A stretch of DNA of 64,000 bases from Amphibacillus xylanus NBRC 15112 (GCF_000307165.1 NC_018704.1:558001-622000); one strand, 5' to 3'; numbered from the stretch's first letter, positions 27,895-37,209 are shown. Numbers and translations are program-made. The notes: generated by a model not told the origin, from the sequence alone.

Positions 27895-29376
27895 GTGGAT
27901 TTTACATTTAATCAAATCATAAGTTTTTTTAAGCACAATCAAGCTGAAGGTTTAGAAACCGGTAATTGGGGAATTGAGCGAGAAACACATCGAATTAATT
28001 CAGATGGTTCGATTGCATTAACGCCACACCCAAAAGTATTAGCTACTAAAAAAGCAAGTCAATCAATTACATTAGATTTTGCGGAGAGTCAATTAGAATT
28101 TATGACAAAGCCTCATGACAAAATTGAGAAAGTAATCGATGAACTAAATAAAATATATGATTTCACTAAAAAACAGATCAATGATGAATTAATGTGGCCA
28201 TTTAGTATGCCACCTGTCTTACCTGATGAGGAAGATATTCCAATTGCTAGATTTCCACACTTAGCCGATGGTCAAGATAAAGAAACTTACCGTGAAGGCT
28301 TATCTGTAAGATACGGGAAAAAGATTCAGATGATCTCTGGTATTCATTATAATTATTCATTTTCAGATCAATTAATTGATCAATTACATCAAGCGATGGC
28401 TCCAGAGCAGTCGAGACAAGCATTTATTAATCAACTATATATGAAAATTAGCCGGAATGTTTTGACGTATCGCTGGTTAATTACTTATCTTTTTGGCGCA
28501 TCCCCAGTAGTCGATCAGAGCTATCGTTCTGTTTTTAATGAAAAAATGCAAGCATGCCAATCTGAATGGTTCAGTCAAACATTTGATATAAAAGAAATAG
28601 ATCGTTATGCTACTTCGCTTCGAACAAGTCGTTTCGGCTATTCAACAGCGATAGAAGATAAGTATCATATTTCATATAATAGTCTCACTGAGCACATTAA
28701 CGATTTACGTCATGTGCTTTCAATCGATAATCCGAAGTATGAAAAAATAGGCGTAAACAAAAATGGCAGACGGATTCAATTAAATACAAAAGAATTACAA
28801 AGTGAAGCTGAATTTTATGCACCGATTCGTTTTCGTCAAGTGCAGAAAGAGGATGAAACGTTACTTGATGCTCTAGAGCAGCGTGGGATTCAATATTTTG
28901 AGTTGCGTTTATTGGACTTGAATCCATTTGATAAATTAGCAATCACGAAGGAACAATTACAGTTCATTCATCTCTTTGTTTTATATTGTCTATTTGAAGA
29001 AAGTGCGGAATTAACTGAAACACAACAAATGAATGCGAATCAGAATCAACAGCTTGTTGCTTTATTAGGGAGAAAGCCTAATTTAACTTTAATTAATCAA
29101 CTTGGAGAAAATGTCCAACTTGAAAAATGGGCGCTTGAGATTATCGAGAAGATTGATCGTATTGCTTGTTTACTTGATGAAGCTATTGGAACTGACAAGT
29201 ATATGCCGATTGTTTGTCAGATGAAAGGTAATATAGAAAATCCATCACTTATATTAAGTCAGCAAATGGTTAATGAGATGACTAATGCAAATCAGACATT
29301 TGCTGAATACGGTATTCATTTAGCTAAACAGTATCAATTACAAGACACTAAGTTGAAAAGGGTCTCTAAAGTTTAA
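27895..29376 (+). CDS. gshA: Glutamate-cysteine ligase
   Basis: First enzyme of glutathione synthesis: ATP-dependent ligation of glutamate to cysteine. NWGIERETHRIN near residue 30, ITLDFAESQLEFMT, then MISGIHYNYSFSD and EQRGIQYFELRLLDLNPFD are conserved blocks of the GshA/GshF ligase domain. The protein is 493 residues from the GTG at 27895 (AAGG ten bases upstream); a TTG at 27874 has no clear site. It ends where bifunctional GshF proteins of other Firmicutes continue into an ATP-grasp domain, and no gshB follows, so the second step must be encoded elsewhere or the product is gamma-glutamylcysteine. Confidence 0.88.
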   Translation: MDFTFNQIISFFKHNQAEGLETGNWGIERETHRINSDGSIALTPHPKVLATKKASQSITLDFAESQLEFMTKPHDKIEKVIDELNKIYDFTKKQINDELMWPFSMPPVLPDEEDIPIARFPHLADGQDKETYREGLSVRYGKKIQMISGIHYNYSFSDQLIDQLHQAMAPEQSRQAFINQLYMKISRNVLTYRWLITYLFGASPVVDQSYRSVFNEKMQACQSEWFSQTFDIKEIDRYATSLRTSRFGYSTAIEDKYHISYNSLTEHINDLRHVLSIDNPKYEKIGVNKNGRRIQLNTKELQSEAEFYAPIRFRQVQKEDETLLDALEQRGIQYFELRLLDLNPFDKLAITKEQLQFIHLFVLYCLFEESAELTETQQMNANQNQQLVALLGRKPNLTLINQLGENVQLEKWALEIIEKIDRIACLLDEAIGTDKYMPIVCQMKGNIENPSLILSQQMVNEMTNANQTFAEYGIHLAKQYQLQDTKLKRVSKV

Positions 29377-29438
29377 GATGAATATTTTTATATTAAAGTA
29401 CGTTGCGGTAGATTACACGTCAAAGGTGGGAAATAGAT

Positions 29439-29852
29439 TTGAATCGTTTTAAGCAAAGGCTGTCACAATTTATGCAAGGACGATATGGGATTGATCATAT
29501 TTATGTGACCAGTTTGATTTTATATTTTGTCGGCTTAATCGTTTTACGACAGATAAATAATTCTATATATTTGAATATTTTCTTATTACTATTAATTGCT
29601 TGGACATTTTATCGGGTATTTTCAAAAAATATTGACAGACGTTATGCTGAGAATCAAGCATTTCTAAGATTTATCAATCAAATAAAGTCTATAGTAAATC
29701 GATTATGGATGCGAATGAGAGATATTGGTACTCATCGTTACCGACGCTGTCCCAACTGTCGAGCACAATTACGACTTCCACGGAAAATAGGCGTACATAC
29801 TGCTAGATGTCCGCGTTGTAATAATCGATTTAAGGTTAAAATAAGATTGTAA
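29439..29852 (+). CDS. Small membrane protein with C-terminal zinc ribbon
   Basis: 137 residues. Two close membrane helices (about residues 22-60), a basic linker, then CPNC and CPRC separated by 17 residues, a treble-clef/zinc-ribbon fold. The start is a TTG behind GGTGGG. It lies 62 bases after gshA in the same direction and may be cotranscribed. Proteins of this layout are widespread in Bacillaceae; function unknown. Confidence 0.75.
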   Translation: MNRFKQRLSQFMQGRYGIDHIYVTSLILYFVGLIVLRQINNSIYLNIFLLLLIAWTFYRVFSKNIDRRYAENQAFLRFINQIKSIVNRLWMRMRDIGTHRYRRCPNCRAQLRLPRKIGVHTARCPRCNNRFKVKIRL

Positions 29853-29891
29853 ATCTGAATGTTGCAAATTGATTAGAAAAGAGTGATGGTA

Positions 29892-30329
29892 ATGAGAAAT
29901 AAAAAGAGGCGTTTACCTGTTTTTAGAGAATTAGGTAATCGCTTTTCTAAAGTAATTATTGGAATTGAAATGTTTCTAGCGGCATTAATTATTATTACGG
30001 TGCTGGCCGGTGCCATAGCGCTAATTGTCTCGACAATTCAAGAAGGTGTGGCTGAACATTTATTAGACTACGATAATTTTCAAAACATATTATCGTATTT
30101 ACTCATTTTGATTATTGGTCTTGAATTGGCCATTATGCTAATTCAACATCAACCAAGTAATATTGTCGATGTGATGATTTATGCTACTGCTAGAAAAATG
30201 CTCATCTATTCTACTGATATGGTTGATGGATTAATTGGTGTTATTTCAATTGGAATTTTATTTATTATTAAAGTTGCACTGTATAGGGCGAAGATTAGTG
30301 AAGATAATTCAACAAAAAAATACACGTAG
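29892..30329 (+). CDS. PsiE-like membrane protein
   Basis: About 145 residues with four hydrophobic helices and the conserved LEMFLAALIIITVL...YATARKMLIYS...GLIGVISIGILFIIK pattern of the phosphate-starvation-inducible PsiE family. Role is unclear. Three in-frame starts lie close together (29883, 29886, 29892); the last is best spaced from AAAAGAG. Followed by a perfect hairpin terminator. Confidence 0.7.
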   Translation: MRNKKRRLPVFRELGNRFSKVIIGIEMFLAALIIITVLAGAIALIVSTIQEGVAEHLLDYDNFQNILSYLLILIIGLELAIMLIQHQPSNIVDVMIYATARKMLIYSTDMVDGLIGVISIGILFIIKVALYRAKISEDNSTKKYT

Positions 30330-30331
30330 CC

Positions 30332-30368
30332 AAACCTGAACAAGGATTTTCTTTGTTCAGGTTTCTTA
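30332..30368 (+). terminator. Terminator after the PsiE-like gene
   Basis: AAACCTGAACAA (30332-30343) pairs perfectly with TTGTTCAGGTTT (30353-30364). Confidence 0.85.
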
Positions 30369-30483
30369 GTCAAAAATAGATTCCAATTATTATTAATATT
30401 TCCTTCCATCTGTAAAGATAAGTCATGTATAATTATCTGTAAACTGTTCATTGGTAAAAATGAAATAGAATGGAGCTGATGAC

Positions 30484-31056
30484 GTGGGGAAGAGGCTAGA
30501 TCCTAGAATTATTCGAACACGAAAAATGATCATGAGAGCGATTAGGCAATTGGCAGAGGAACAGGCTTTAGATGAGATTACCGTAAAGGAAATAGCAGAG
30601 AAAGCAAATGTTAATCGAGCAACATTTTATTATCATTTTAAAGATAAGCAAGATTTAATCGAGAAGACATTATTGATGGACTTTGATAATTATTTAATCA
30701 CACCATTAAGTAATATTCGTCATGTTGATCAAGAAGCAATTAAAGAAATATATCATATTTTTTTTAAATATGCTGAGGTTGTAGCAGCCTATTGCCAATA
30801 TGATTTTACCTGTTTTAATCGAGAATTATCTGATCGAATGACAGAACAATTAATTGATCAGCTTTATCTATTACTTAAAGACAATGCTGCTAGTAATCAA
30901 GAGCAAGATCTTCGTCTAATTGCGGTATCAATGTTCTGGAGTATCTTCGGTTTTATTAGAGAGTGGATTTATAATATTAGGGTTGATAAAGAAAATTATA
31001 TCGATTCTACGATACCAACCATATTAAATAAAATTGAACTGATTAATAAGGTCTAA
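30484..31056 (+). CDS. TetR/AcrR-family regulator
   Basis: 190 residues from a GTG behind GGAGCTGA. The N-terminal helix-turn-helix is clear (ITVKEIAEKANVNRATFYYHFKDKQDLIEKTL); the C-terminal ligand domain ends with FGFIREWIYNIR, seen in the TetR_C_7 type. It lies 90 bases upstream of the MarR-ABC operon in the same direction. It might regulate the exporter or itself; the ligand is unknown. Confidence 0.85.
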   Translation: MGKRLDPRIIRTRKMIMRAIRQLAEEQALDEITVKEIAEKANVNRATFYYHFKDKQDLIEKTLLMDFDNYLITPLSNIRHVDQEAIKEIYHIFFKYAEVVAAYCQYDFTCFNRELSDRMTEQLIDQLYLLLKDNAASNQEQDLRLIAVSMFWSIFGFIREWIYNIRVDKENYIDSTIPTILNKIELINKV

Positions 31057-31083
31057 AATCGAGAAAATATGTGAGTGAAATGA

Positions 31084-31112
31084 TTGACATTACAATTATT
31101 TAGCGTGATAAT
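31084..31112 (+). promoter_or_regulatory. Sigma-A promoter of the marR-ABC operon
   Basis: TTGACA (31084-31089), exactly 17 bases, GATAAT (31107-31112). It is followed at once by a perfect palindrome at 31115-31126. Confidence 0.8.
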
Positions 31113-31114
31113 AG

Positions 31115-31126
31115 ATAGCATGCTAT
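31115..31126. promoter_or_regulatory. MarR-type operator palindrome
   Basis: ATAGCATGCTAT, a perfect 12-bp palindrome just downstream of the -10 box and 18 bases before the MarR start codon. Position and symmetry fit autorepression by the MarR protein; binding is inferred. Confidence 0.65.
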
Positions 31127-31143
31127 GTATTGGAGGGTTATTT

Positions 31144-31584
31144 GTGTCAGAAGATCTCATTTTTAACATTCGGTTAACTTATTTTGCGTTAGAAAAAGTA
31201 AAGCATCTTTATTTCGAAAAGCAAAACCTAACAGCATCACAAGGAGATTTACTTCTATACTTAGGCTTTGCTAGCAGAGTTAAAGATGAAATCAGTCAAA
31301 AAGATATCGAACAACATTTCAGACTGTCAAATCCAACAGTAACTGGACTTTTGAATCGGTTGGAGGAAAAAGACTTTGTCAAAAGGCAAAAAAGCACGAT
31401 TGACGGACGGACAAATAACATTTTATTAACCGAAAAATCAACTGATGTTTTAAACCAATTTAAATCTCATAAGGAAGCTATTGACCAGAAAATATATCGT
31501 GGTTTTTCTAATGATGATGTTAAACAATTGGTTAAATATCTGAAAAGTATCCAAACTAATCTAAAATCTGAAGACACTAAATAG
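31144..31584 (+). CDS. MarR-family regulator of the adjacent ABC exporter
   Basis: 146 residues from the GTG at 31144, 6 bases after GGAGGG; the longer frame from 31084 overlaps the promoter. The winged helix reads ISQKDIEQHFRLSNPTVTGLLNRLEEKDFVKRQKSTIDGRTNNILLT. It lies 37 bases upstream of two ABC exporter genes and behind one promoter. It probably represses all three genes and is released by an exporter substrate. Confidence 0.88.
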   Translation: MSEDLIFNIRLTYFALEKVKHLYFEKQNLTASQGDLLLYLGFASRVKDEISQKDIEQHFRLSNPTVTGLLNRLEEKDFVKRQKSTIDGRTNNILLTEKSTDVLNQFKSHKEAIDQKIYRGFSNDDVKQLVKYLKSIQTNLKSEDTK

Positions 31585-31621
31585 CTGTTGTAAATTAATT
31601 GCAAGACAGGAGGAACGATAA

Positions 31622-33361
31622 ATGGTAAAGAAACTATTGCCCTTTTTAGGTGAATATAAAAAAGAAGCCATTTTAGCACCAATCATGGTTGCTTTAGAAG
31701 TAGTATTTGAGTTGTTAATTCCATTTTTAATGGCTCGCATCGTTGACTATGGAATCCAGGGAGATGGTGGGATATCATATACGATAAAAATTGGATTAAT
31801 AATGATTGTAATAGCCGTATTGGCATTAGTTTGTGGAGGATTAAGTGGTCGATATTCAGCAGTAGCTGGAATGGGATTTGCAAAGAACATTCGATCTGGT
31901 CTATTTAGTAAAATTCAAACCTATTCATTTGGAAATGTTGACAAATTTTCTACGTCATCATTGATTACTCGTCTAACGACTGATGTAACGAATACGCAAA
32001 ACGCATTAATGATGATTCTACGTATGGCAGTAAAAGCACCAATTATGCTAGTGGGTGCAGCAATTATGGCAGTTTCTATTAATGCGCGCTTATCAATGAT
32101 TTTCATTATTACCATTCCGATTTTAACAGTAGCGTTATATTTAATTGGGAGCAATGCACATCCACGTTTTCTTAAAATGTTGGAAAGATATGACGCATTA
32201 AATGAAAAGGTTCAAGATTTTATTGTAAATATCCGTGTTGTTAAAGCATTTGTGCGTGAAGAATATGAGGAAGATAAATTCATTGATAGTGCAAAAGCTG
32301 TTCAAGAAACACAATTAAAAGCTGAAAAACTCGTTATTTTAAACATGCCAATTATGCAATTTATCATTTATTCGAGTATTCTAGCGATTCTTTGGTTTGG
32401 TGGAAATATGGTAGTTAGCGGTAGCTTCCAAATCGGGGAATTATCGAGCTTTATTATGTATATGATGCAAACATTGATTTCGTTGATGATGTTATCAATG
32501 ATCTTTATTATGTTAATTATCTCTCGAGCATCATTTTCTCGAATTATTGAAGCTTTAGAAGAGGTTCCTCTTCTTGATGATGAGAATGCTAACCCTGAGT
32601 TAAGTCTTAAAGATGGCAGTATTGAATTTAAACATGTTAATTTTAGTTATAATCGTGATCCAGATAATCTTGTCCTTAAAAACATTAATTTAAAAATTGA
32701 ATCTGGTCAGACAATTGGAATAATTGGTGGGACAGGATCATCGAAATCAACGCTAGTCCAGCTCATTCCACGCTTATATGATGTACTAAGTGGAGAGGTA
32801 ATTGTTGGGGGACATAACGTAAAAGACTATAAATTAAACACATTGCGAGATCAGGTAGCGATGGTGTTACAGAATAATGTACTCTTTACCGGAACAATTA
32901 AAGAGAACTTAAAATGGGGTAACGAAAACGCAACAGATGAAGAAGTAATCGAGCAGGCTAAAGCAGCTCAGGCGCATGACTTTATCATGTCTTTCCCTAA
33001 CGGTTATGATACCGAGCTTGGTCAAGGTGGCGTTAACGTTTCAGGTGGTCAGAAACAACGATTAACGATAGCACGCGCCCTCCTTAAGAGGCCTAAAGTG
33101 ATGATTTTAGATGACTCGACGAGTGCCGTTGATACAGCTACAGATGCTGCTATCCAAGAAGCGTTTAGAAATAAATTTAAGGATGTAACGACATTAATTA
33201 TCGCACAGCGTGTAAGTTCGGTATCACATGCAGATAAAATCATTGTTTTAGATAATGGAGAAATCAATGGCTTTGATAGCCATGAACGATTACTAGAATC
33301 TAATCAGATTTATCAAGAAATTTATGAATCACAAAGTAAGGGAGTGGGCGCAGATGAGTAA
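31622..33361 (+). CDS. ABC exporter half-transporter 1 (heterodimeric multidrug type)
   Basis: 579 residues: six-helix membrane domain then nucleotide-binding domain. The Walker A reads GGTGSSKST (Ser where Gly is usual), the signature is VSGGQKQR and the Walker B ends ILDDSTSAVD, with Asp in place of the catalytic Glu. Such a degenerate site is typical of one half of heterodimeric exporters (BmrC/BmrD, LmrC/LmrD type). GGAGG precedes the ATG. Its 3' end overlaps the start of the second half by 8 bases. Confidence 0.92.
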   Translation: MVKKLLPFLGEYKKEAILAPIMVALEVVFELLIPFLMARIVDYGIQGDGGISYTIKIGLIMIVIAVLALVCGGLSGRYSAVAGMGFAKNIRSGLFSKIQTYSFGNVDKFSTSSLITRLTTDVTNTQNALMMILRMAVKAPIMLVGAAIMAVSINARLSMIFIITIPILTVALYLIGSNAHPRFLKMLERYDALNEKVQDFIVNIRVVKAFVREEYEEDKFIDSAKAVQETQLKAEKLVILNMPIMQFIIYSSILAILWFGGNMVVSGSFQIGELSSFIMYMMQTLISLMMLSMIFIMLIISRASFSRIIEALEEVPLLDDENANPELSLKDGSIEFKHVNFSYNRDPDNLVLKNINLKIESGQTIGIIGGTGSSKSTLVQLIPRLYDVLSGEVIVGGHNVKDYKLNTLRDQVAMVLQNNVLFTGTIKENLKWGNENATDEEVIEQAKAAQAHDFIMSFPNGYDTELGQGGVNVSGGQKQRLTIARALLKRPKVMILDDSTSAVDTATDAAIQEAFRNKFKDVTTLIIAQRVSSVSHADKIIVLDNGEINGFDSHERLLESNQIYQEIYESQSKGVGADE

Positions 33362-35270
33362 GCCAGCAAGAGAAGCTCGTGGACCAATGCGAGATGGCCC
33401 AAAAGCTATGGCTAAACCTTCGAATCTCGGTGACACAGTTAAGCGAATTGCTCGATATATGAAGGATGAAAAATGGCTACTTGTCATTGTATTCTTTGCA
33501 ATTATTATCAGCTCATTAGCAAACATAATCGGGATTTCTGCATTACAAATTGTGATTGATGATTTCCTTCACCCAATGCTAGAAAGTGGTGCTGACAAAT
33601 TAACAGGTGACTTTCTCTTAGTTATCGGTGGAGTTGGTATAGTCTATATTGTTGGGGTTATATCAACGTATGCATTCAACCGAATTATGGTTGGTGTATC
33701 AACTCGAACATTGTATAAGATCCGTGTTGACTTGTTTAGAAAAATGGAAAAATTACCAATCAAGTTTTATGATACAACGACTCATGGGAATTTAATGAGC
33801 TTATATACAAATGACATTGATACATTAAGACAAGTGCTTTCAAATACTATCACTGGTTTCCTAAATTCACTGATCACAGTCGTCGGTGTGTTTACAATGA
33901 TGATTATTTTCAGTTGGCAATTAACAATTATCGTTGTCGTGATGATTTATTTAATGATGTTATTTGTCAAATTTATTGGTGGGAAAAGCGCAAGCTTCTT
34001 TATGCAACAACAAAAAGAACTTGGCCGTGTTAATGGCTACATTGAAGAAATGATTGAAGGTCAGAAGGTCATTAAAGTTTTCTCACGCCAGGAAAAAGTA
34101 ATTGAGGAATTTGATGCGTTAAACGAAGAATTACGAAAAAATGCGACAAAAGCAAACGTATTTGCCAATATTTTAATGCCGATTATGATTAACTTATCCT
34201 ATGTGCTATATGCCTTTACTGCGATGGCAGGAGGGGTCTTAGCAATCAAAGGATTCTTGACGATCGGAACAGTTATTGTGTTTTTACAGTACACAAGAAC
34301 TTTATCACATCCGATTAACCAAATTTCTCAACAAATGAACTCCGTCCTAACAGCATTAGCGGGTGCTGAACGAGTTTTTGGTGTCATTGATCAAAAACCA
34401 GAAGTAGACGATGGTCATATTACAATGGTTCCTGTTGAAATTAATGAGCAAAATGAGATGAAAGAAGTAAACTACCGTACAGGCGAATTTGCTTGGAAAG
34501 AGTTGAAGGAAGATGGTACAGTTCATTATACGCACGTAAGAGGAAATGTCGTATTTAATGGCGTTACATTTGGATATGAAGAAAATAAGACAGTCTTAAA
34601 AAATATCTCGTTATATGCAAAGCCAGGACAAAAAATTGCATTTGTTGGATCTACTGGTGCCGGTAAAACGACGATCACAAACTTAATTAACCGATTTTAT
34701 GATGTCCCATCAGGAAATATTAGTATTGATGGGATTGAGATAAATAAAATTAAGAAGGCTGATCTAAGAAGATCGTTATCAATGGTATTACAGGATACAC
34801 ACTTATTTACTGGAACAGTAATGGAGAATATTCGCTATGGTCGACTAGATGCAACAGATGAAGAAGTGATTGCTGCAGCGAAGTTAGCAAATGCTGATAC
34901 CTTTATTCGACATTTAGAAAATGGCTATCAGACAGTACTTAAAGCAGACGGATCTAGTCTATCACAAGGTCAAAGACAGCTTTTAGCAATAGCTAGAGCT
35001 GCCATTGCTGAGACGCCGATCTTAATTTTAGATGAGGCAACATCATCAATTGATACACGTACGGAAAAACTCATCCAAAAAGGTATGGATCGTTTGATGG
35101 AAGGAAAAACGTCATTTATTATCGCGCACCGTTTATCAACAGTCCGTTCAGCTAAAGCGATAATGGTACTCGAGCACGGTGAAATTATAGAACGAGGTGA
35201 CCATGACCAATTAATCGAACAGAAAGGTCGTTACTACGAACTATCAGCAGGATTATTTGAATTAACATAA
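33354..35270 (+). CDS. ABC exporter half-transporter 2
   Basis: 638 residues from the ATG at 33354, preceded by GGAG, inside the end of the first half-transporter. It has a basic N-terminal tail, a six-helix membrane domain, then canonical GSTGAGKTT, signature LSQGQRQ, and ILDEATSSID with the catalytic Glu. It carries the hydrolysing site of the heterodimer. An insertion of about 40 residues before the nucleotide-binding domain (around TMVPVEINEQNEMKEVNYR) is a known feature of this partner. Likely substrates are drugs or lipids. Confidence 0.92.
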   Translation: MSKPAREARGPMRDGPKAMAKPSNLGDTVKRIARYMKDEKWLLVIVFFAIIISSLANIIGISALQIVIDDFLHPMLESGADKLTGDFLLVIGGVGIVYIVGVISTYAFNRIMVGVSTRTLYKIRVDLFRKMEKLPIKFYDTTTHGNLMSLYTNDIDTLRQVLSNTITGFLNSLITVVGVFTMMIIFSWQLTIIVVVMIYLMMLFVKFIGGKSASFFMQQQKELGRVNGYIEEMIEGQKVIKVFSRQEKVIEEFDALNEELRKNATKANVFANILMPIMINLSYVLYAFTAMAGGVLAIKGFLTIGTVIVFLQYTRTLSHPINQISQQMNSVLTALAGAERVFGVIDQKPEVDDGHITMVPVEINEQNEMKEVNYRTGEFAWKELKEDGTVHYTHVRGNVVFNGVTFGYEENKTVLKNISLYAKPGQKIAFVGSTGAGKTTITNLINRFYDVPSGNISIDGIEINKIKKADLRRSLSMVLQDTHLFTGTVMENIRYGRLDATDEEVIAAAKLANADTFIRHLENGYQTVLKADGSSLSQGQRQLLAIARAAIAETPILILDEATSSIDTRTEKLIQKGMDRLMEGKTSFIIAHRLSTVRSAKAIMVLEHGEIIERGDHDQLIEQKGRYYELSAGLFELT

Positions 35271-35370
35271 AAGTGTCTCTCACTAAAGTTTGATAAGATA
35301 TATTTTATCCAGACTGATCATGCTCATTAGCAATAGCTATCTGACTGAGCACTAGGAAAATTGATATGCA

Positions 35371-35424
35371 ACAGTTAGCTGAAGCTGCGCCTATGGAACA
35401 CGCAGGTCCAGCTAACTGTGTTTT
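35371..35424 (+). terminator. Probable terminator after the ABC operon
   Basis: ACAGTTAGCTG (35371-35381) pairs with CAGCTAACTGT (35409-35419) over a 27-base, itself folding, loop; TTTT follows. Confidence 0.6.
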
Positions 35425-35496
35425 ATAAGATAAGTTATAAATAAATTTTTTAAAATAACTTAGTGAGATTTGCTTTATATTGGAGTACTAAAAAAT

Positions 35497-35606
35497 GGTT
35501 CAATGTCAAATAGTGTTGGTAGGTTTTATAATTAGTCGAGAATAAATTTATATTAGTTTTAATAAAGATACAACTTGTTCACCGCAGGTGAAATACACTC
35601 GCTTTC
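35497..35606 (+). repeat. Dispersed hairpin repeat, left part (copy A)
   Basis: From GGTTCAATGTCAAATAG to CACTCGCTTTC this stretch is nearly identical to the reverse complement of 61735-61848. It ends abruptly at the left boundary of the IS110 element; its continuation is at 37221. It is non-coding. Confidence 0.85.
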
Positions 35607-35636
35607 TTACGTTTAGTCAAGTGTTTAAATTCCTTT

Positions 35637-35682
35637 TTTTAATTAATTCCCGGAGGGGTACCCCTCCGGGAATTAATTAAAA
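35637..35682. repeat. Perfect 46-bp palindrome in the IS110 3' end
   Basis: Both 23-base arms match exactly with no loop; the centre GGGGTACCCC is GC-rich and is flanked by AATTAATT. The flank on the minus strand continues as A, not T, so it is not a simple terminator of the transposase transcript. Confidence 0.9.
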
Positions 35683-35694
35683 TTTTGCACTTCG

Positions 35695-35734
35695 AATAGA
35701 CCTTGTGTTTTTTGTCTTTTTTTCAAGGTCTATT
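35695..35734. repeat. Stem-loop after the IS110 transposase gene
   Basis: AATAGACCTTG (35695-35705) and CAAGGTCTATT (35724-35734) pair perfectly around an 18-base T-rich loop, 25 bases beyond the transposase stop. Confidence 0.75.
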
Positions 35735-35759
35735 GTGTTATAATTAAATCATAGTATGA

Positions 35760-36980
35760 TTATTGTTGGCTTGAAGCTTTCTCATAATCATACAATAGGT
35801 CGTTTTGAATAAGATGAAATGCGACTTTCAAGAATTTATTCATACAAGCGACTACTGCAACCTTATGATGCTTATTATAGGGTTGTTTTTTTAATTTATA
35901 ATAATAATCAACTAAATGATTTATTTGTTTTCCTTTAGCAGAAAGCATTGAGACAATCATAAAATACAAAATACCACGCAGTCTACTATTACCTCGTTTA
36001 TTTATACGATCTTTATACTCCATATTTCCAGACTGATATCTTACGATATCTATACCGGCGTATGCATTTAGTTGTTTATTATTTTTAAAACGTGTTAAAT
36101 CCCCTAGTTCAGCTATGATTCTACAGGCTAATTTATCTTTTATTCCGGGAAATGACCGAAGGATCCTGTATTCTTTACGGTCTTTTGACATTTCTGTCAT
36201 TCTTTGAATGATTTCATCTTGCTCTTCCTCCATCTCTAATATTTTCTTGGCATAATCCCTTACTAACTCACAAGAATAGTCTGTTTCATCAACTGCTGGA
36301 AATGAATCCTTTGCGATTTCAATCAATAAAATTGCTCTTTCCTCTAACTTTTTTAATGAATAGTTTTTCTTAGTGCATTTTTTAATACGATTTTTAATAA
36401 CTGTTTTAGATCGTTTTAATATCAAGTTTGGGTGAGGGAATACTTGTACAAGATTATAATAAAGTTTTGATTTGTTAATAAAAGCCGTATCAAAGTCTGG
36501 GAAAGATAATTGTAATGATGCATGTAGTCGATTTTTGTACTGAATCTTCTCTTTCATAATCTCATCATAGCGACGTGACATTGTACGCATCTGTTCGTAA
36601 TAAGAATCTTCGCGATAAGTTTGGAAATAATCGTTTTTAAAATGATTCTTAGCCAGTTGATGCGCATCACTTATATCTGTTTTGTTTCTTCTTAGAGATT
36701 GGGTGTTAAGGTGTGCTAATAAAGGATTTAAAGAATAATAAACGAGATTATTCTCTCGTAAGAATCGTTCTAAAGCAGCCGAATATACTCCAGTCGCTTC
36801 AAAAACAAATTCTAAGGTATAATTATTCTTTTCACTTAGATCTTTAATGATTTTACTTAAATTAGAGAATCCCGTTTTTGAATGAATTAACCTCCCTTCA
36901 AATTCACAGTTACCTTGCTCGTTGTAAGCGGCCATGGTACTACTCTTTCGACTAACGTCGAAAGCAATAACGCATCTCAT
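35760..36980 (-). CDS. IS110-family DEDD transposase/recombinase
   Basis: 406 residues. The N-terminal RuvC-like domain starts IAFDVSRKSS (first Asp), then FVFEATGVYS (Glu) and RRNKTDISDAHQLA (two Asp). A central coiled coil (EMEEEQDEIIQRMTEM) leads to the C-terminal Transposase_20 domain with RSFPGIKDKLACRIIAELGD, AYAGID and KRGNSRLRGILY, which carries the catalytic Ser. In this family the enzyme works with a non-coding bridge RNA made from the element's own end. GGAGGAGAA precedes the ATG. It appears intact. Confidence 0.93.
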   Translation of the reverse strand: MRCVIAFDVSRKSSTMAAYNEQGNCEFEGRLIHSKTGFSNLSKIIKDLSEKNNYTLEFVFEATGVYSAALERFLRENNLVYYSLNPLLAHLNTQSLRRNKTDISDAHQLAKNHFKNDYFQTYREDSYYEQMRTMSRRYDEIMKEKIQYKNRLHASLQLSFPDFDTAFINKSKLYYNLVQVFPHPNLILKRSKTVIKNRIKKCTKKNYSLKKLEERAILLIEIAKDSFPAVDETDYSCELVRDYAKKILEMEEEQDEIIQRMTEMSKDRKEYRILRSFPGIKDKLACRIIAELGDLTRFKNNKQLNAYAGIDIVRYQSGNMEYKDRINKRGNSRLRGILYFMIVSMLSAKGKQINHLVDYYYKLKKQPYNKHHKVAVVACMNKFLKVAFHLIQNDLLYDYEKASSQQ

Positions 36981-37019
36981 TTTCTTCTCCTCCTTAATAT
37001 TTTTGTAGAAGTCTCCACT

Positions 37020-37209
37020 TTACCTTATCGATTCCACTTTCTTATACACGGTCTCTGGGGACCCAACATACTAAGTTGATTCAAATAAGGGAGTGAAGTT
37101 AGCCAGTTTCCGATCGTCGAACTCAAGGTCCTTAGCGTGATTCGGCTTTACTTCACTTCTACTATAAAAAAATAGTAGCACAAAACCTGGCCTAGGTCTT
37201 GTACTACTA
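37020..37209 (-). ncRNA. Candidate bridge RNA of the IS110 element
   Basis: Read from the element's 5' end: a stem-loop at 37209-37173 (TAGTAG/CTACTA plus ACCT/AGGT), then a long stem GTGAAGTAAAGCC/GGCTAACTTCAC (37157-37093) with an internal loop, then a further loop holding CTTAGTATG at 37075-37067. That 9-mer equals the other strand of the element terminus at 37212-37220, so the RNA would pair with the donor end right up to the junction. The order of 5' stem-loop, target loop, donor loop is that described for IS621-type bridge RNAs. Exact RNA ends are not known. Confidence 0.6.

Noticed and set aside
35760-36980. IS1111-type subgroup for the IS110 element
   Set aside because: No subterminal inverted repeats were found and the structured non-coding region is upstream of the gene, as in the IS110 subgroup.
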